Shown piece after piece: positions 5,771 through 12,213 of a DNA stretch of 20,848 nucleotides. This stretch comes from Actinomycetes bacterium. GTDB taxonomy: Bacteria > Actinomycetota > Actinomycetes > Actinomycetales > Cellulomonadaceae. The translations under genes were made by a program, and so were the position numbers. Where the stretch lies: positions 1 through 20,848 of the forward strand of contig JAEYUL010000004.1 of the NCBI GenBank assembly GCA_023432565.1, read 5' to 3'. The notes beneath the pieces were generated by a model. It was not told where the DNA came from and did not search any database. It saw nothing but the letters and a program-made list of their open reading frames with translations. Within the stretch, counting starts at the first letter, position 1, and every line of letters begins with the position of its first letter.

Positions 5771-7623
5771 TGTCGTCCCGCGTGCACCGCCTGCGTCCCG
5801 TCTGGGCGGGCGCCGCGGCCGACGGCGCTCCGGTCCAGCTCGCCCTGGACGAGATCGGGACCCCGCTGTCCGAGGTGACGTTCGTCGTCGTCGACCTCGA
5901 GACCACGGGCGGGACCCCCGCCGACTGCGGGATCACGGAGATCGGCGCGGTCAAGGTGCGCGGCGGCCAGGTGCTGGGCGAGCTGCAGACGCTCGTCGAC
6001 CCCGGCGGTCCGGTACCTCCGTTCATCCAGGTCCTCACGGGGATCACCTCGTCGATGCTGATCGGTGCACCGAGGATCGAGGAGGTGCTGCCCTCGTTCC
6101 TCGAGTTCGCGCGCGACTGCGTGCTCGTGGCGCACAACGCGCCCTTCGACGTGGGCTTCCTGCGTGCGGCGGCCGCCCGGACGGGTCACGCGTGGCCCGG
6201 GTACCGCGTGGTCGACACGGTGCGGCTCGCGCGTCGCGTCGTGCTGCGCGACGAGGCGCCCAACCACAAGCTCAGCACGCTCGCCGCCCTGTTCGGCGCC
6301 AGCGTCACCCCGACGCACCGCGCCCTCGACGACGCACGGGCGACCGTCGACGTCCTGCACGCGTTGCTCGCCCGGCTCGGGCCGCTCGGCGTCACGCACC
6401 TCGAGGACCTGGCCACGGCGACCGACCCCGTGCCCCAGGAGGTGCGCCGCAAGCGCACGCTCGCCGACGCGCTGCCCGACACCCCCGGCGTGTACCTGTT
6501 CCGCGGCCCGAACGAGGAGGTGCTGTACGTCGGCACGTCGACGACATCGCTGCGCACCCGCGTGCGCTCGTACTTCACGTCGTCGGAGAAGCGCAGCCGC
6601 ATCCAGGAGATGGTGCGCATCGCCGAGCGCGTCGACCCGGTCGTGTGCGCGACGCCGCTCGAGGCCCGCGTGCGCGAGCTGCGCCTGATCGCCGAGCACT
6701 CGCCGCGGTACAACCGCCGCTCGCGCTTCCCGGAGCGCATGCCGTGGGTACGCCTCACGAGCGAGCCGTACCCGCGCCTGTCGATCGTGCGTGACGTGCG
6801 CGACGAGCCCGGCGCCGCCTACATCGGGCCGTTCGGCTCGCAGGGTTCGGCTCAGCTCGCGCTCGAGGCGCTGCAGGAGAGCTTCCCCGTCCGGCAGTGC
6901 ACGCGACGCCTCCCCCTCGTCGCGCCGGCCGGAGCGTCGGCCTGCGCCCTGGCCGACATGGGCCGGTGCGGCGCACCGTGCATCGGCGGGCAGGACCAGC
7001 GCACCTACGGCGAGGTCGTCGAGCGCATCCGGCGGACCATGCTCAGCGACCCCGCACCCGTGGTCGCGTCGCACGCGGAGCGGATCGAGGCGCTCGTCGC
7101 CCAGCAGCGGTTCGAGGAAGCCGCGACAGTACGTGACAGGCTCGGCGCCTTCCTGCGCGGTGCCGCACGTGCCCAGCGCGTGGCACCCGTGGCCGGCTGC
7201 GAGGAGATCGTCGCGGCCCGGCGCACGGACGACGGCGGCTGGGAGATCGTGCTCGTGCGTCACGGCCGGCTCGCCGCCACCGCACGCGTCGAGCGGACGA
7301 TCGATCCCCGTCCGACGATCGCCACCCTGCGCGCGACCGCCGAGCACGTGCCCGCTCCCGTCGCGCCCGCCTCCGCGGCGCACCCCGAGGAGGTGGACCT
7401 CGTGCTCGACTGGCTCGAGCGGCCCGGCGTGCGCATCGTCGACGTCGTCGGCACGTGGGCCCTTCCCGTGCGCACCGCACTCGGCGACGTCGAGCCCGCG
7501 GCCGCTCTGGCCGCGCACGCGGCGGCGGTCGTCGGCCGGGCGCCCGCACCCTCGGACCCCGGAGCCGTCGAGGCGTCGGCCGCGCACCTCGTGCACCACA
7601 CGGCGATGCCTCGCACGGCCTGA
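5770..7623 (+). CDS. DEDDh 3'-5' exonuclease fused to UvrC-like GIY-YIG nuclease (Rv2191-type)
   Basis: This 617-residue protein joins two nuclease modules. The N-terminal DnaQ-like exonuclease carries DLETTG (Asp42, Glu44), HNAPFDVGFL (Asp127) and HRALDDA (His183, Asp188), a complete DEDDh set. The second module is GIY-YIG-like: PGVYLF (Tyr242) and LYVGTS (Tyr253), with the usual UvrC lysine of YVGKA replaced by threonine. A UVR-type helical segment (ALVAQQRFEEAATVRDRL, around residues 440-458) suggests contact with UvrB. The UvrC C-terminal RNase H-like endonuclease domain is absent, so at most one incision activity is expected, as in Cho. Similar fusions exist in mycobacteria (Rv2191). A four-cysteine stretch near CTRRLP...CALADMGRCGAPC may bind a metal cluster. 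ATG at 5770 follows TACGGT directly. It is divergent from the NYN gene. Confidence 0.9.
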   Translation: MSSRVHRLRPVWAGAAADGAPVQLALDEIGTPLSEVTFVVVDLETTGGTPADCGITEIGAVKVRGGQVLGELQTLVDPGGPVPPFIQVLTGITSSMLIGAPRIEEVLPSFLEFARDCVLVAHNAPFDVGFLRAAAARTGHAWPGYRVVDTVRLARRVVLRDEAPNHKLSTLAALFGASVTPTHRALDDARATVDVLHALLARLGPLGVTHLEDLATATDPVPQEVRRKRTLADALPDTPGVYLFRGPNEEVLYVGTSTTSLRTRVRSYFTSSEKRSRIQEMVRIAERVDPVVCATPLEARVRELRLIAEHSPRYNRRSRFPERMPWVRLTSEPYPRLSIVRDVRDEPGAAYIGPFGSQGSAQLALEALQESFPVRQCTRRLPLVAPAGASACALADMGRCGAPCIGGQDQRTYGEVVERIRRTMLSDPAPVVASHAERIEALVAQQRFEEAATVRDRLGAFLRGAARAQRVAPVAGCEEIVAARRTDDGGWEIVLVRHGRLAATARVERTIDPRPTIATLRATAEHVPAPVAPASAAHPEEVDLVLDWLERPGVRIVDVVGTWALPVRTALGDVEPAAALAAHAAAVVGRAPAPSDPGAVEASAAHLVHHTAMPRTA

Positions 7624-7635
7624 GCCGCGCCGCGG

Positions 7636-7648
7636 CATGATGGCTCCA
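7636..7648 (+). promoter_or_regulatory. Putative -10 element for leaderless AsnC-domain gene
   Basis: CATGAT (7636-7641) keeps the A2 and T6 of the -10 pattern and is followed by six bases and then the ATG at 7648. There is no ribosome binding site. It lies in the 24-base gap after the exonuclease gene, so read-through is also possible. Confidence 0.3.
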
Positions 7649-7929
7649 TGCTGACCGCCATCGTCCTCATCGAGACCGACGCCGCCCGCATCCCGGAGGT
7701 GGCCTCCGCGATCGCCGACATCCGCGGCGTGAGCGAGGTCTACTCCGTCACGGGCGAGGTGGACCTCATCGCGCTCGTCCGGGTGCGCGAGCACGACGAC
7801 CTCGCGGACGTCATCGCCGACCAGGTGAGCAAGGTCGAGGGCGTCCTGCGCACCCAGACGTACATCGCCTTCCGGACGTACAGCCAGCACGACCTCGACC
7901 AGGCGTTCGCGCTCGGGCTCGAGGACTGA
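7648..7929 (+). CDS. Stand-alone Lrp/AsnC ligand-binding (RAM) domain protein
   Basis: This 93-residue protein is a single alpha/beta RAM domain, the effector-binding and oligomerising half of Lrp/AsnC regulators. It starts MLTAIVLIETDAARI and continues with VSEVYSVTGEVDLIALVRV, the typical core where the G-x-x-D turn binds amino acids. The conserved end THTxxAF is represented by TQTYIAFRTYS. There is no helix-turn-helix, and 93 residues leave no room for one, so it cannot bind DNA in the usual way. Stand-alone RAM proteins can assemble with full-length Lrp proteins or act as small-molecule sensors. It follows the exonuclease gene by 24 bases and converges on trpD, whose product makes a tryptophan precursor. 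A link to amino-acid sensing is plausible but not shown. Confidence 0.88.
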   Translation: MLTAIVLIETDAARIPEVASAIADIRGVSEVYSVTGEVDLIALVRVREHDDLADVIADQVSKVEGVLRTQTYIAFRTYSQHDLDQAFALGLED

Positions 7930-7955
7930 CCGGGGCGGTCAGCCCGCCGCACCGC

Positions 7956-7983
7956 GCCGGACCGGGCACGGCCCCGGTCCGGC
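7956..7983. terminator. Bidirectional terminator between the AsnC-domain gene and trpD
   Basis: A perfect 11-bp stem (GCCGGACCGGG, 7956-7966; CCCGGTCCGGC, 7973-7983) closes a six-base loop. It lies 26 bases after one stop codon and 25 bases beyond the other, in the 79-base gap between convergent genes. Confidence 0.7.
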
Positions 7984-8008
7984 CCAGGTGCCCGGCCGCG
8001 GGCGGTCG

Positions 8009-9052
8009 TCACGCGCTGGCGCGCTGCCACCGCTCGAGCGCGCCGCGTGCGGCGCCGCTGTCGATGGACGTCCGCGCGTGCTCGACCGCCGCGGCGAACC
8101 GCTCGAGGAGCGTCCCGCCGCTCGTGCCGGACAACGTGCCGTCCGCGACGACCGCGGCCGCCGAGTTGAGCAGGACGGTCTCACGCACGGCACCGGCCTC
8201 GCCGTCGAGCAGCGCGCGCGCGACCGCGGCGTTGTGGGCGGCGTCGGCCCCGCGCAGCGCGGCGATCTCGATGCGCTCGAAGCCGAGCTCGCGCCAGTCC
8301 ACGACGTGCTCCGTGACCTGCCCGTCCGCGACCTCCCAGAGGCGCGTGGTGCTCGTCGGCGCGATCTCGTCGAGCCCGTCCTCGCCGCGGAAGACGAGCG
8401 CGCTGGTGCCTCGCCGCGCCAGCACGCCCGCGATGAGCGGGCCCATCCGGCCGTCGCCCACCCCGATCGCGGCCGACTCCGGCTGCGCCGGGTTGGTCAG
8501 CGGCCCCAGGAAGTTGAACGCCGTGGCGATGCCGAGACCGGCGCGGGCGGCCGCGGTGTGACGGAACGAGGGGTGGAACACCTGCGCGAAGCAGAACGTG
8601 ATCCCGGCCTCTGCCGCGATCTGGGCGACGCGCTCGGGCGGGTGGTCGAGCCGGATGCCGAGCTGCTCGAGCACGTCGGCCGAGCCCGACGACGAGGACG
8701 CGGCGCGGTTGCCGTGCTTGACCACGCGCAGCCCGGTACCCGCGATGACGAGTGCCGACATCGTCGAGATGTTCACGGTGTGCGCGCGGTCGCCGCCGGT
8801 GCCGACGATGTCGACGCTGCGGCCGGGCACCTCGATGCGCTGGGAGTGCGCGAGCATCGTCTCGGCCAGCCCGGACAGCTCCTCGACGGTCTCACCCTTG
8901 GCGCGCAGGCCGACGAGGAACCCTGCGATCTGCACGGGTGACGCCTCGCCGCGCATGATCTCGTCCATGGCCCACGACGCCTGCGCCACGGTCAGGTCCT
9001 CACCCGCGACGAGGCCGGTGAGCAGGTCGGGCCAGCCGAAGGCGCCGCTCAT
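8009..9052 (-). CDS. trpD: Anthranilate phosphoribosyltransferase
   Basis: This 347-residue enzyme transfers the phosphoribosyl group from PRPP to anthranilate in tryptophan biosynthesis. The PRPP-binding GTGGD motif is at residues 84-88, followed by NISTMSALV. KHGNRA begins at residue 112, followed by a glycine/serine loop (SSSSGSADVLEQLG). The anthranilate site region HPSFRHTAAARAGLGIATAFN and the family's NPA and GEDGLDE motifs are present. The length is normal. Translation starts at the ATG overlapping the stop of the receiver-like gene (ATGA), so the two are translationally coupled. No other trp genes are in the window; a stand-alone trpD next to ctaE is also found in mycobacteria (Rv2192c/Rv2193). 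Confidence 0.96.
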   Translation of the reverse strand: MSGAFGWPDLLTGLVAGEDLTVAQASWAMDEIMRGEASPVQIAGFLVGLRAKGETVEELSGLAETMLAHSQRIEVPGRSVDIVGTGGDRAHTVNISTMSALVIAGTGLRVVKHGNRAASSSSGSADVLEQLGIRLDHPPERVAQIAAEAGITFCFAQVFHPSFRHTAAARAGLGIATAFNFLGPLTNPAQPESAAIGVGDGRMGPLIAGVLARRGTSALVFRGEDGLDEIAPTSTTRLWEVADGQVTEHVVDWRELGFERIEIAALRGADAAHNAAVARALLDGEAGAVRETVLLNSAAAVVADGTLSGTSGGTLLERFAAAVEHARTSIDSGAARGALERWQRASA

Positions 9053-9474
9053 CCGGCGACGGCCTGCGACGCCAACAGCTCGACGATCGTGGAGTGCAGC
9101 TCACGCGGGTCGAGCGGACGGCTCACCGTCGCGTCCGCGTTCGACCAGGAGGCCAGCCAGGCGTCCTGCGGGCGCCCGGTCAGCACGAGCACGGGAGGGC
9201 AGCGGTAGACCTCTTCCTTGAGCTGACGACCCAGGCCCATCCCGCCGAGCTTGTCGGCCTCGCCGTCGAGCACCAGCAGGTCGACCCCGCCGGCCTCGGT
9301 CGTGGCGACGACAGCGGCGGGCGTGGCCGTCTCGACCCAGTCGATCTCGGGCGCCCCGTGCTCGAGCCGTGGCCCGATCGCGAGCCGGACCTGGGCGCGC
9401 ACGTCGACGTCGTCGCTGTACAGGACGATCCGCGGTCCGCGGGTCGTGGCGGCTGGGTCGTGCGCGGTGCTCAT
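9049..9474 (-). CDS. Degenerate response-regulator receiver-domain protein without output domain
   Basis: This 141-residue protein has the receiver fold pattern: RIVLYSDD (Asp21, Asp22), DLLVLDGEAD with the phosphoacceptor position Asp70, and PVLVLTG with Thr99. The usual lysine before proline (KP) is arginine here (SRPLDP, Arg119). There is no DNA-binding or enzymatic output domain. Receiver domains take phosphate from a sensor kinase and the Lys is normally required for the activation switch, so this may be phosphorylated weakly or act as a constitutive protein-protein module. No histidine kinase is nearby. Its stop overlaps the trpD start by four bases. ATG at 9474 has GTGAGGA upstream at a suitable distance. 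It is divergent from ctaE, across 224 bases. A role in tryptophan or respiratory regulation is speculative. Confidence 0.75.
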   Translation of the reverse strand: MSTAHDPAATTRGPRIVLYSDDVDVRAQVRLAIGPRLEHGAPEIDWVETATPAAVVATTEAGGVDLLVLDGEADKLGGMGLGRQLKEEVYRCPPVLVLTGRPQDAWLASWSNADATVSRPLDPRELHSTIVELLASQAVAG

Positions 9475-9625
9475 GTGCGGTCCTCACTTGTCTGGCGTGC
9501 GTCGTGAAGCATCTTGGCACGGCGTGACGCGCGACACGACGACCGGTCGGCCGCAGTGTCCCGACAGGACGTCCGCAGCCGATCACGAGCCGCACGCGGG
9601 CGCGCCGCAGCCCCGTGATCCTGAC

Positions 9626-9652
9626 GGTGTGACATTTACCGCCCGCCACACC
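9626..9652. promoter_or_regulatory. Inverted repeat upstream of ctaE
   Basis: GGTGTG (9626-9631) and CACACC (9647-9652) form a six-base inverted repeat with 15 bases between them, about 35-60 bases upstream of the proposed -10 of ctaE. The left part, GTGTGACA (9627-9634), recurs upstream of the ctaC operon at 18618-18625. A regulator shared by the two respiratory operons is inferred. The rest of the 224-base intergenic region shows no other clear signal. Confidence 0.35.
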
Positions 9653-9686
9653 TGGGCCCAATGGCCCATGCGGGCGCAGGATCAGC

Positions 9687-9699
9687 CATAATGGCGCGG
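9687..9699 (+). promoter_or_regulatory. Putative -10 element for leaderless ctaE-qcrCAB operon
   Basis: CATAAT (9687-9692) is the best -10 match in the window. It is followed by six bases and then the GTG start codon at 9699. No ribosome binding site is present and no good -35 box is seen. Confidence 0.5.
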
Positions 9700-10337
9700 T
9701 GTCGACCGCAACGGCTGCCCCTCGCACCGCCCCCCACGTGAGCGTCAACCGACCGAACCCAGTGTCGGTCGGGACCATCGTGTGGCTGGCCAGCGAGCTC
9801 ATGTTCTTCGCCGGCCTCTTCGCCATGTACTTCACGGTGCGGGCCGCTGTCCCCGAGGAGTTCGCGGAGCAGACCGCGAAGCTCAACCTCACGTTCGCCG
9901 CCGTCAACACCACCGTCCTGGTCCTGTCATCGGTGACGTGCCAGATGGGCGTGTGGGCCGCCGAGCGGTTCCAGCCGGTGCGCAGCGGCTCGTTGCTGCA
10001 GGTCAACCGCTGGGGCATGAACGAGTGGATGACGCTCACGTACGTGATGGGCGCGATCTTCATCGGCGGTCAGGTCTTCGAGTACGCCGAGCTCGTCGAG
10101 CACGGCCTGACGATCTCCTCGAGCCCGTACGGCTCGGTCTTCTACCTCACGACGGGGTTCCACGGCCTGCACGTCGTCGGTGGCCTGATCGCCTTCCTGT
10201 TCCTGCTCGGCCGGTCCTTCTCGGCCAAGCGGTTCGGTCACCACGAGGCCACCACCGCGATCGTCACGTCGTACTACTGGCACTTCGTCGACGTCGTCTG
10301 GATCGCGCTCTTCGCGGTCATCTACCTGCTGCGCTGA
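9699..10337 (+). CDS. ctaE: Cytochrome c oxidase subunit III (aa3-type)
   Basis: This 212-residue integral membrane protein has five predicted transmembrane helices, the short actinobacterial form of subunit III. Typical motifs are SELMFFAGLFAMYF (the conserved glutamate helix), TTGFHGLHV and SYYWHFVDVVW. It stabilises the catalytic subunit I and helps sustain proton uptake in the aa3 oxidase. A GTG at 9699 is chosen since the frame is closed or non-coding upstream and a CATAAT box lies six bases before it. It is the first gene of an operon with qcrC, qcrA and qcrB; qcrC begins 47 bases downstream. This places an oxidase subunit together with the bcc complex, as expected where the two form a supercomplex. 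Confidence 0.96.
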   Translation: MSTATAAPRTAPHVSVNRPNPVSVGTIVWLASELMFFAGLFAMYFTVRAAVPEEFAEQTAKLNLTFAAVNTTVLVLSSVTCQMGVWAAERFQPVRSGSLLQVNRWGMNEWMTLTYVMGAIFIGGQVFEYAELVEHGLTISSSPYGSVFYLTTGFHGLHVVGGLIAFLFLLGRSFSAKRFGHHEATTAIVTSYYWHFVDVVWIALFAVIYLLR

Positions 10338-10384
10338 GCGGCATCCCCCGCCCCATCCCCACCATGCGAGACGAGGATCGATCC

Positions 10385-11170
10385 GTGAAGGCACTCGCGG
10401 CCCGCAGGCACGACCGGCGCGCACCCGCGCTGCTCCTGCTGCTGGCGCTGCTGCTGGTCGGTGCGGTGTACGCGGTGGTCGCCCCTTCGTCGGCCGAGGC
10501 CGCCACGAAGACCGCGACCGCTGACGACGTCGCCACCGGCGAGAAGCTGTTCCAGGCCAACTGCTCGACCTGCCACGGACCGGCCGCGTCCGGGACCGAG
10601 AACGCGCCGTCCCTGATCGGGGTGGGCGCCGCCGCGGTCGACTTCCAGGTCGGCACCGGACGCATGCCGATGGCGATGAACGGCCCCCAGGCGCAGGCCA
10701 AGCCGGTCCAGTTCACCGACGAGCAGATCAGCCAGCTCGCGGCCTTCGTCGCCGCGCTCGGCCCCGGGCCGTCGGTCCCCACCGAGGAGATGGTCGACCC
10801 CGCCCTCGGCGACCCGGCCTCCGGGATGGCCCTGTTCCGCACCAACTGCGCGATGTGCCACAACGCCGTCGGCGCCGGCGGCGCGCTGTCGCAGGGCAAG
10901 TTCGCCCCGAGCCTGCTCGACACGACACCGACGCACATCTACGAGGCGATGCTCACGGGGCCCCAGTCGATGCCGGTCTTCAACGACGCGAACCTCACCC
11001 CCGAGGAGAAGCGCGACATCATCGCGTACGTCGCCGAGCAGGGTCAGGGCTCGCCGGGCGGTCTCGACCTCGGGTCGCTCGGACCTGTCAGCGAGGGCCT
11101 GTGGGCCTGGGTCGTCGGGCTCGGTCTGCTGCTCGGCATCTCTGTCTGGATCGGAGCGAAGTCCTCGTGA
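10385..11170 (+). CDS. qcrC: Di-haem cytochrome c subunit of the cytochrome bcc complex
   Basis: This 261-residue membrane-anchored cytochrome carries two CXXCH haem-c sites: CSTCH at residues 60-64 and CAMCH at 155-159. Each lies in a cytochrome c domain. There is an N-terminal signal/anchor helix (ALLLLLALLLVGAVYAVV) and a C-terminal helix (WAWVVGLGLLLGISVWIG). Two haems let QcrC pass electrons directly from the Rieske protein to the CuA centre of CtaC, which replaces soluble cytochrome c in actinobacteria. I prefer the GTG at 10385 because GAGG precedes it by eight bases and it gives the usual basic start (VKALAARRHDRR); an ATG at 10364 is in frame but lacks a site. The stop overlaps the qcrA start by four bases (GTGA). 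Confidence 0.95.
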   Translation: MKALAARRHDRRAPALLLLLALLLVGAVYAVVAPSSAEAATKTATADDVATGEKLFQANCSTCHGPAASGTENAPSLIGVGAAAVDFQVGTGRMPMAMNGPQAQAKPVQFTDEQISQLAAFVAALGPGPSVPTEEMVDPALGDPASGMALFRTNCAMCHNAVGAGGALSQGKFAPSLLDTTPTHIYEAMLTGPQSMPVFNDANLTPEEKRDIIAYVAEQGQGSPGGLDLGSLGPVSEGLWAWVVGLGLLLGISVWIGAKSS

Positions 11171-12213
11171 GCAACCCCCACGACCACAGCAACGACGTCG
11201 CTCTGCGCGGCGACGGCCACGGGGAGCCGCCCGCACGTTTCGAGAACCCCGGGCTCGAGGAGCACAAGCCGCGCCAGGCCGACGTCGACCCGAAGACGAG
11301 CCGTCGAGTCGAGCGGCAGGTGCTCGCGCTCTTCACGCTCTCGATCCTCGGGACGATCGCCGTCATCTGGGCCTACTTCGCCCTGCCTCCGGGCGAGACG
11401 GTCGGGTCCATGCGGATCTCCAACCTCGTCCTCGGGCTGGGCCTGGCGGTCTCGCTGCTCGGCATCGGGATCGGCGGGAACTACTACATCAAGGTCCTCA
11501 TGAGCAATCGCGAGCACGTCGAGGAGCGGCACGAGCTGCGCTCCTCCGACGAGACCCGCGAGATCGCCGTCCAGATGCTCAAGGACGGCGCCGAGGACTC
11601 GGGCCTCACGCGGCGCGGCGCGCTCGTCGGCGCGGGCGTCACGGCTCTGGCTCTCTTCCCCCTGTCCATCCTCGTGCCGCTGATCGGCAACGTCGGTGAG
11701 AACTGGGACGTGCGCAGGTTCAAGCACACGATGTGGAAGAAGGGCACGCGCCTGCACACCGACCCGACGAACCGCCCGATCAAGGCGTCGGAGGTGACGA
11801 TCGGCGACGTCTGGCACGTCATCCCGGAGGGCCTCGACGAGCTCGAGGAGGGCAAGCTCGACGAGAAGGCCAAGGCCATCGTCCTGCTCGTGCGGATGGA
11901 CCCCCGCGACATCAAGTCCGACCAGTCGCCCCCCGGTGAGACCTGGGGCCACGAAGGCATCGTCGCGTACTCGAAGGTCTGCACCCACGTCGGGTGCCCC
12001 GTCGCGCTGTACGAGCAGCAGACCCACCACCTGCTGTGCCCGTGCCACCAGTCGACCTTCGACGTCGCCGACAGCTGCAAGGTCGTCTTCGGACCGGCCA
12101 AGCGACCGCTGCCGCAGCTGCCGATCACCGTCGACGACGAGGGCTACCTGGTGGCGCAGAGCGACTTCGCCCAGCCTGTCGGCCCGAGCTTCTGGGAGCG
12201 TGCGACCAAGTGA
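11167..12213 (+). CDS. qcrA: Rieske iron-sulfur subunit of the cytochrome bcc complex
   Basis: This 348-residue protein binds the [2Fe-2S] cluster that oxidises menaquinol at the Qo site. The Rieske motifs are CTHVGC (Cys272, His274, Cys277) and CPCH (Cys291, Cys293, His294). Three hydrophobic helices precede the cluster domain, at about residues 55-75, 80-105 and 155-175, as in actinobacterial QcrA rather than the single-helix mitochondrial form. The third helix is preceded by TRRGAL, a twin-arginine sequence consistent with the known Tat-dependent insertion of the third helix in Streptomyces QcrA. The GTG start at 11167 overlaps the qcrC stop, and its own stop overlaps the qcrB start, so the three subunits are translationally coupled. 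Confidence 0.96.
   Translation: MSNPHDHSNDVALRGDGHGEPPARFENPGLEEHKPRQADVDPKTSRRVERQVLALFTLSILGTIAVIWAYFALPPGETVGSMRISNLVLGLGLAVSLLGIGIGGNYYIKVLMSNREHVEERHELRSSDETREIAVQMLKDGAEDSGLTRRGALVGAGVTALALFPLSILVPLIGNVGENWDVRRFKHTMWKKGTRLHTDPTNRPIKASEVTIGDVWHVIPEGLDELEEGKLDEKAKAIVLLVRMDPRDIKSDQSPPGETWGHEGIVAYSKVCTHVGCPVALYEQQTHHLLCPCHQSTFDVADSCKVVFGPAKRPLPQLPITVDDEGYLVAQSDFAQPVGPSFWERATK

Noticed and set aside
3918..6137. A single 739-codon minus-strand frame covering the four-cysteine gene and most of the NYN gene region
   Set aside because: Only its last 78 codons look like a protein. The rest is out of frame with the NYN gene and is Arg/Ser/Pro-rich shadow sequence.
5647..7890. Minus-strand open frame of over 700 codons opposite the exonuclease/UvrC-like gene
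   Set aside because: The composition is arginine/valine/histidine-rich without domain character, and the plus-strand protein has clear catalytic motifs.
10364..10384. Alternative ATG start for qcrC
   Set aside because: It has no ribosome binding site, and the GTG at 10385 has GAGG at good distance and gives the usual signal-anchor start.
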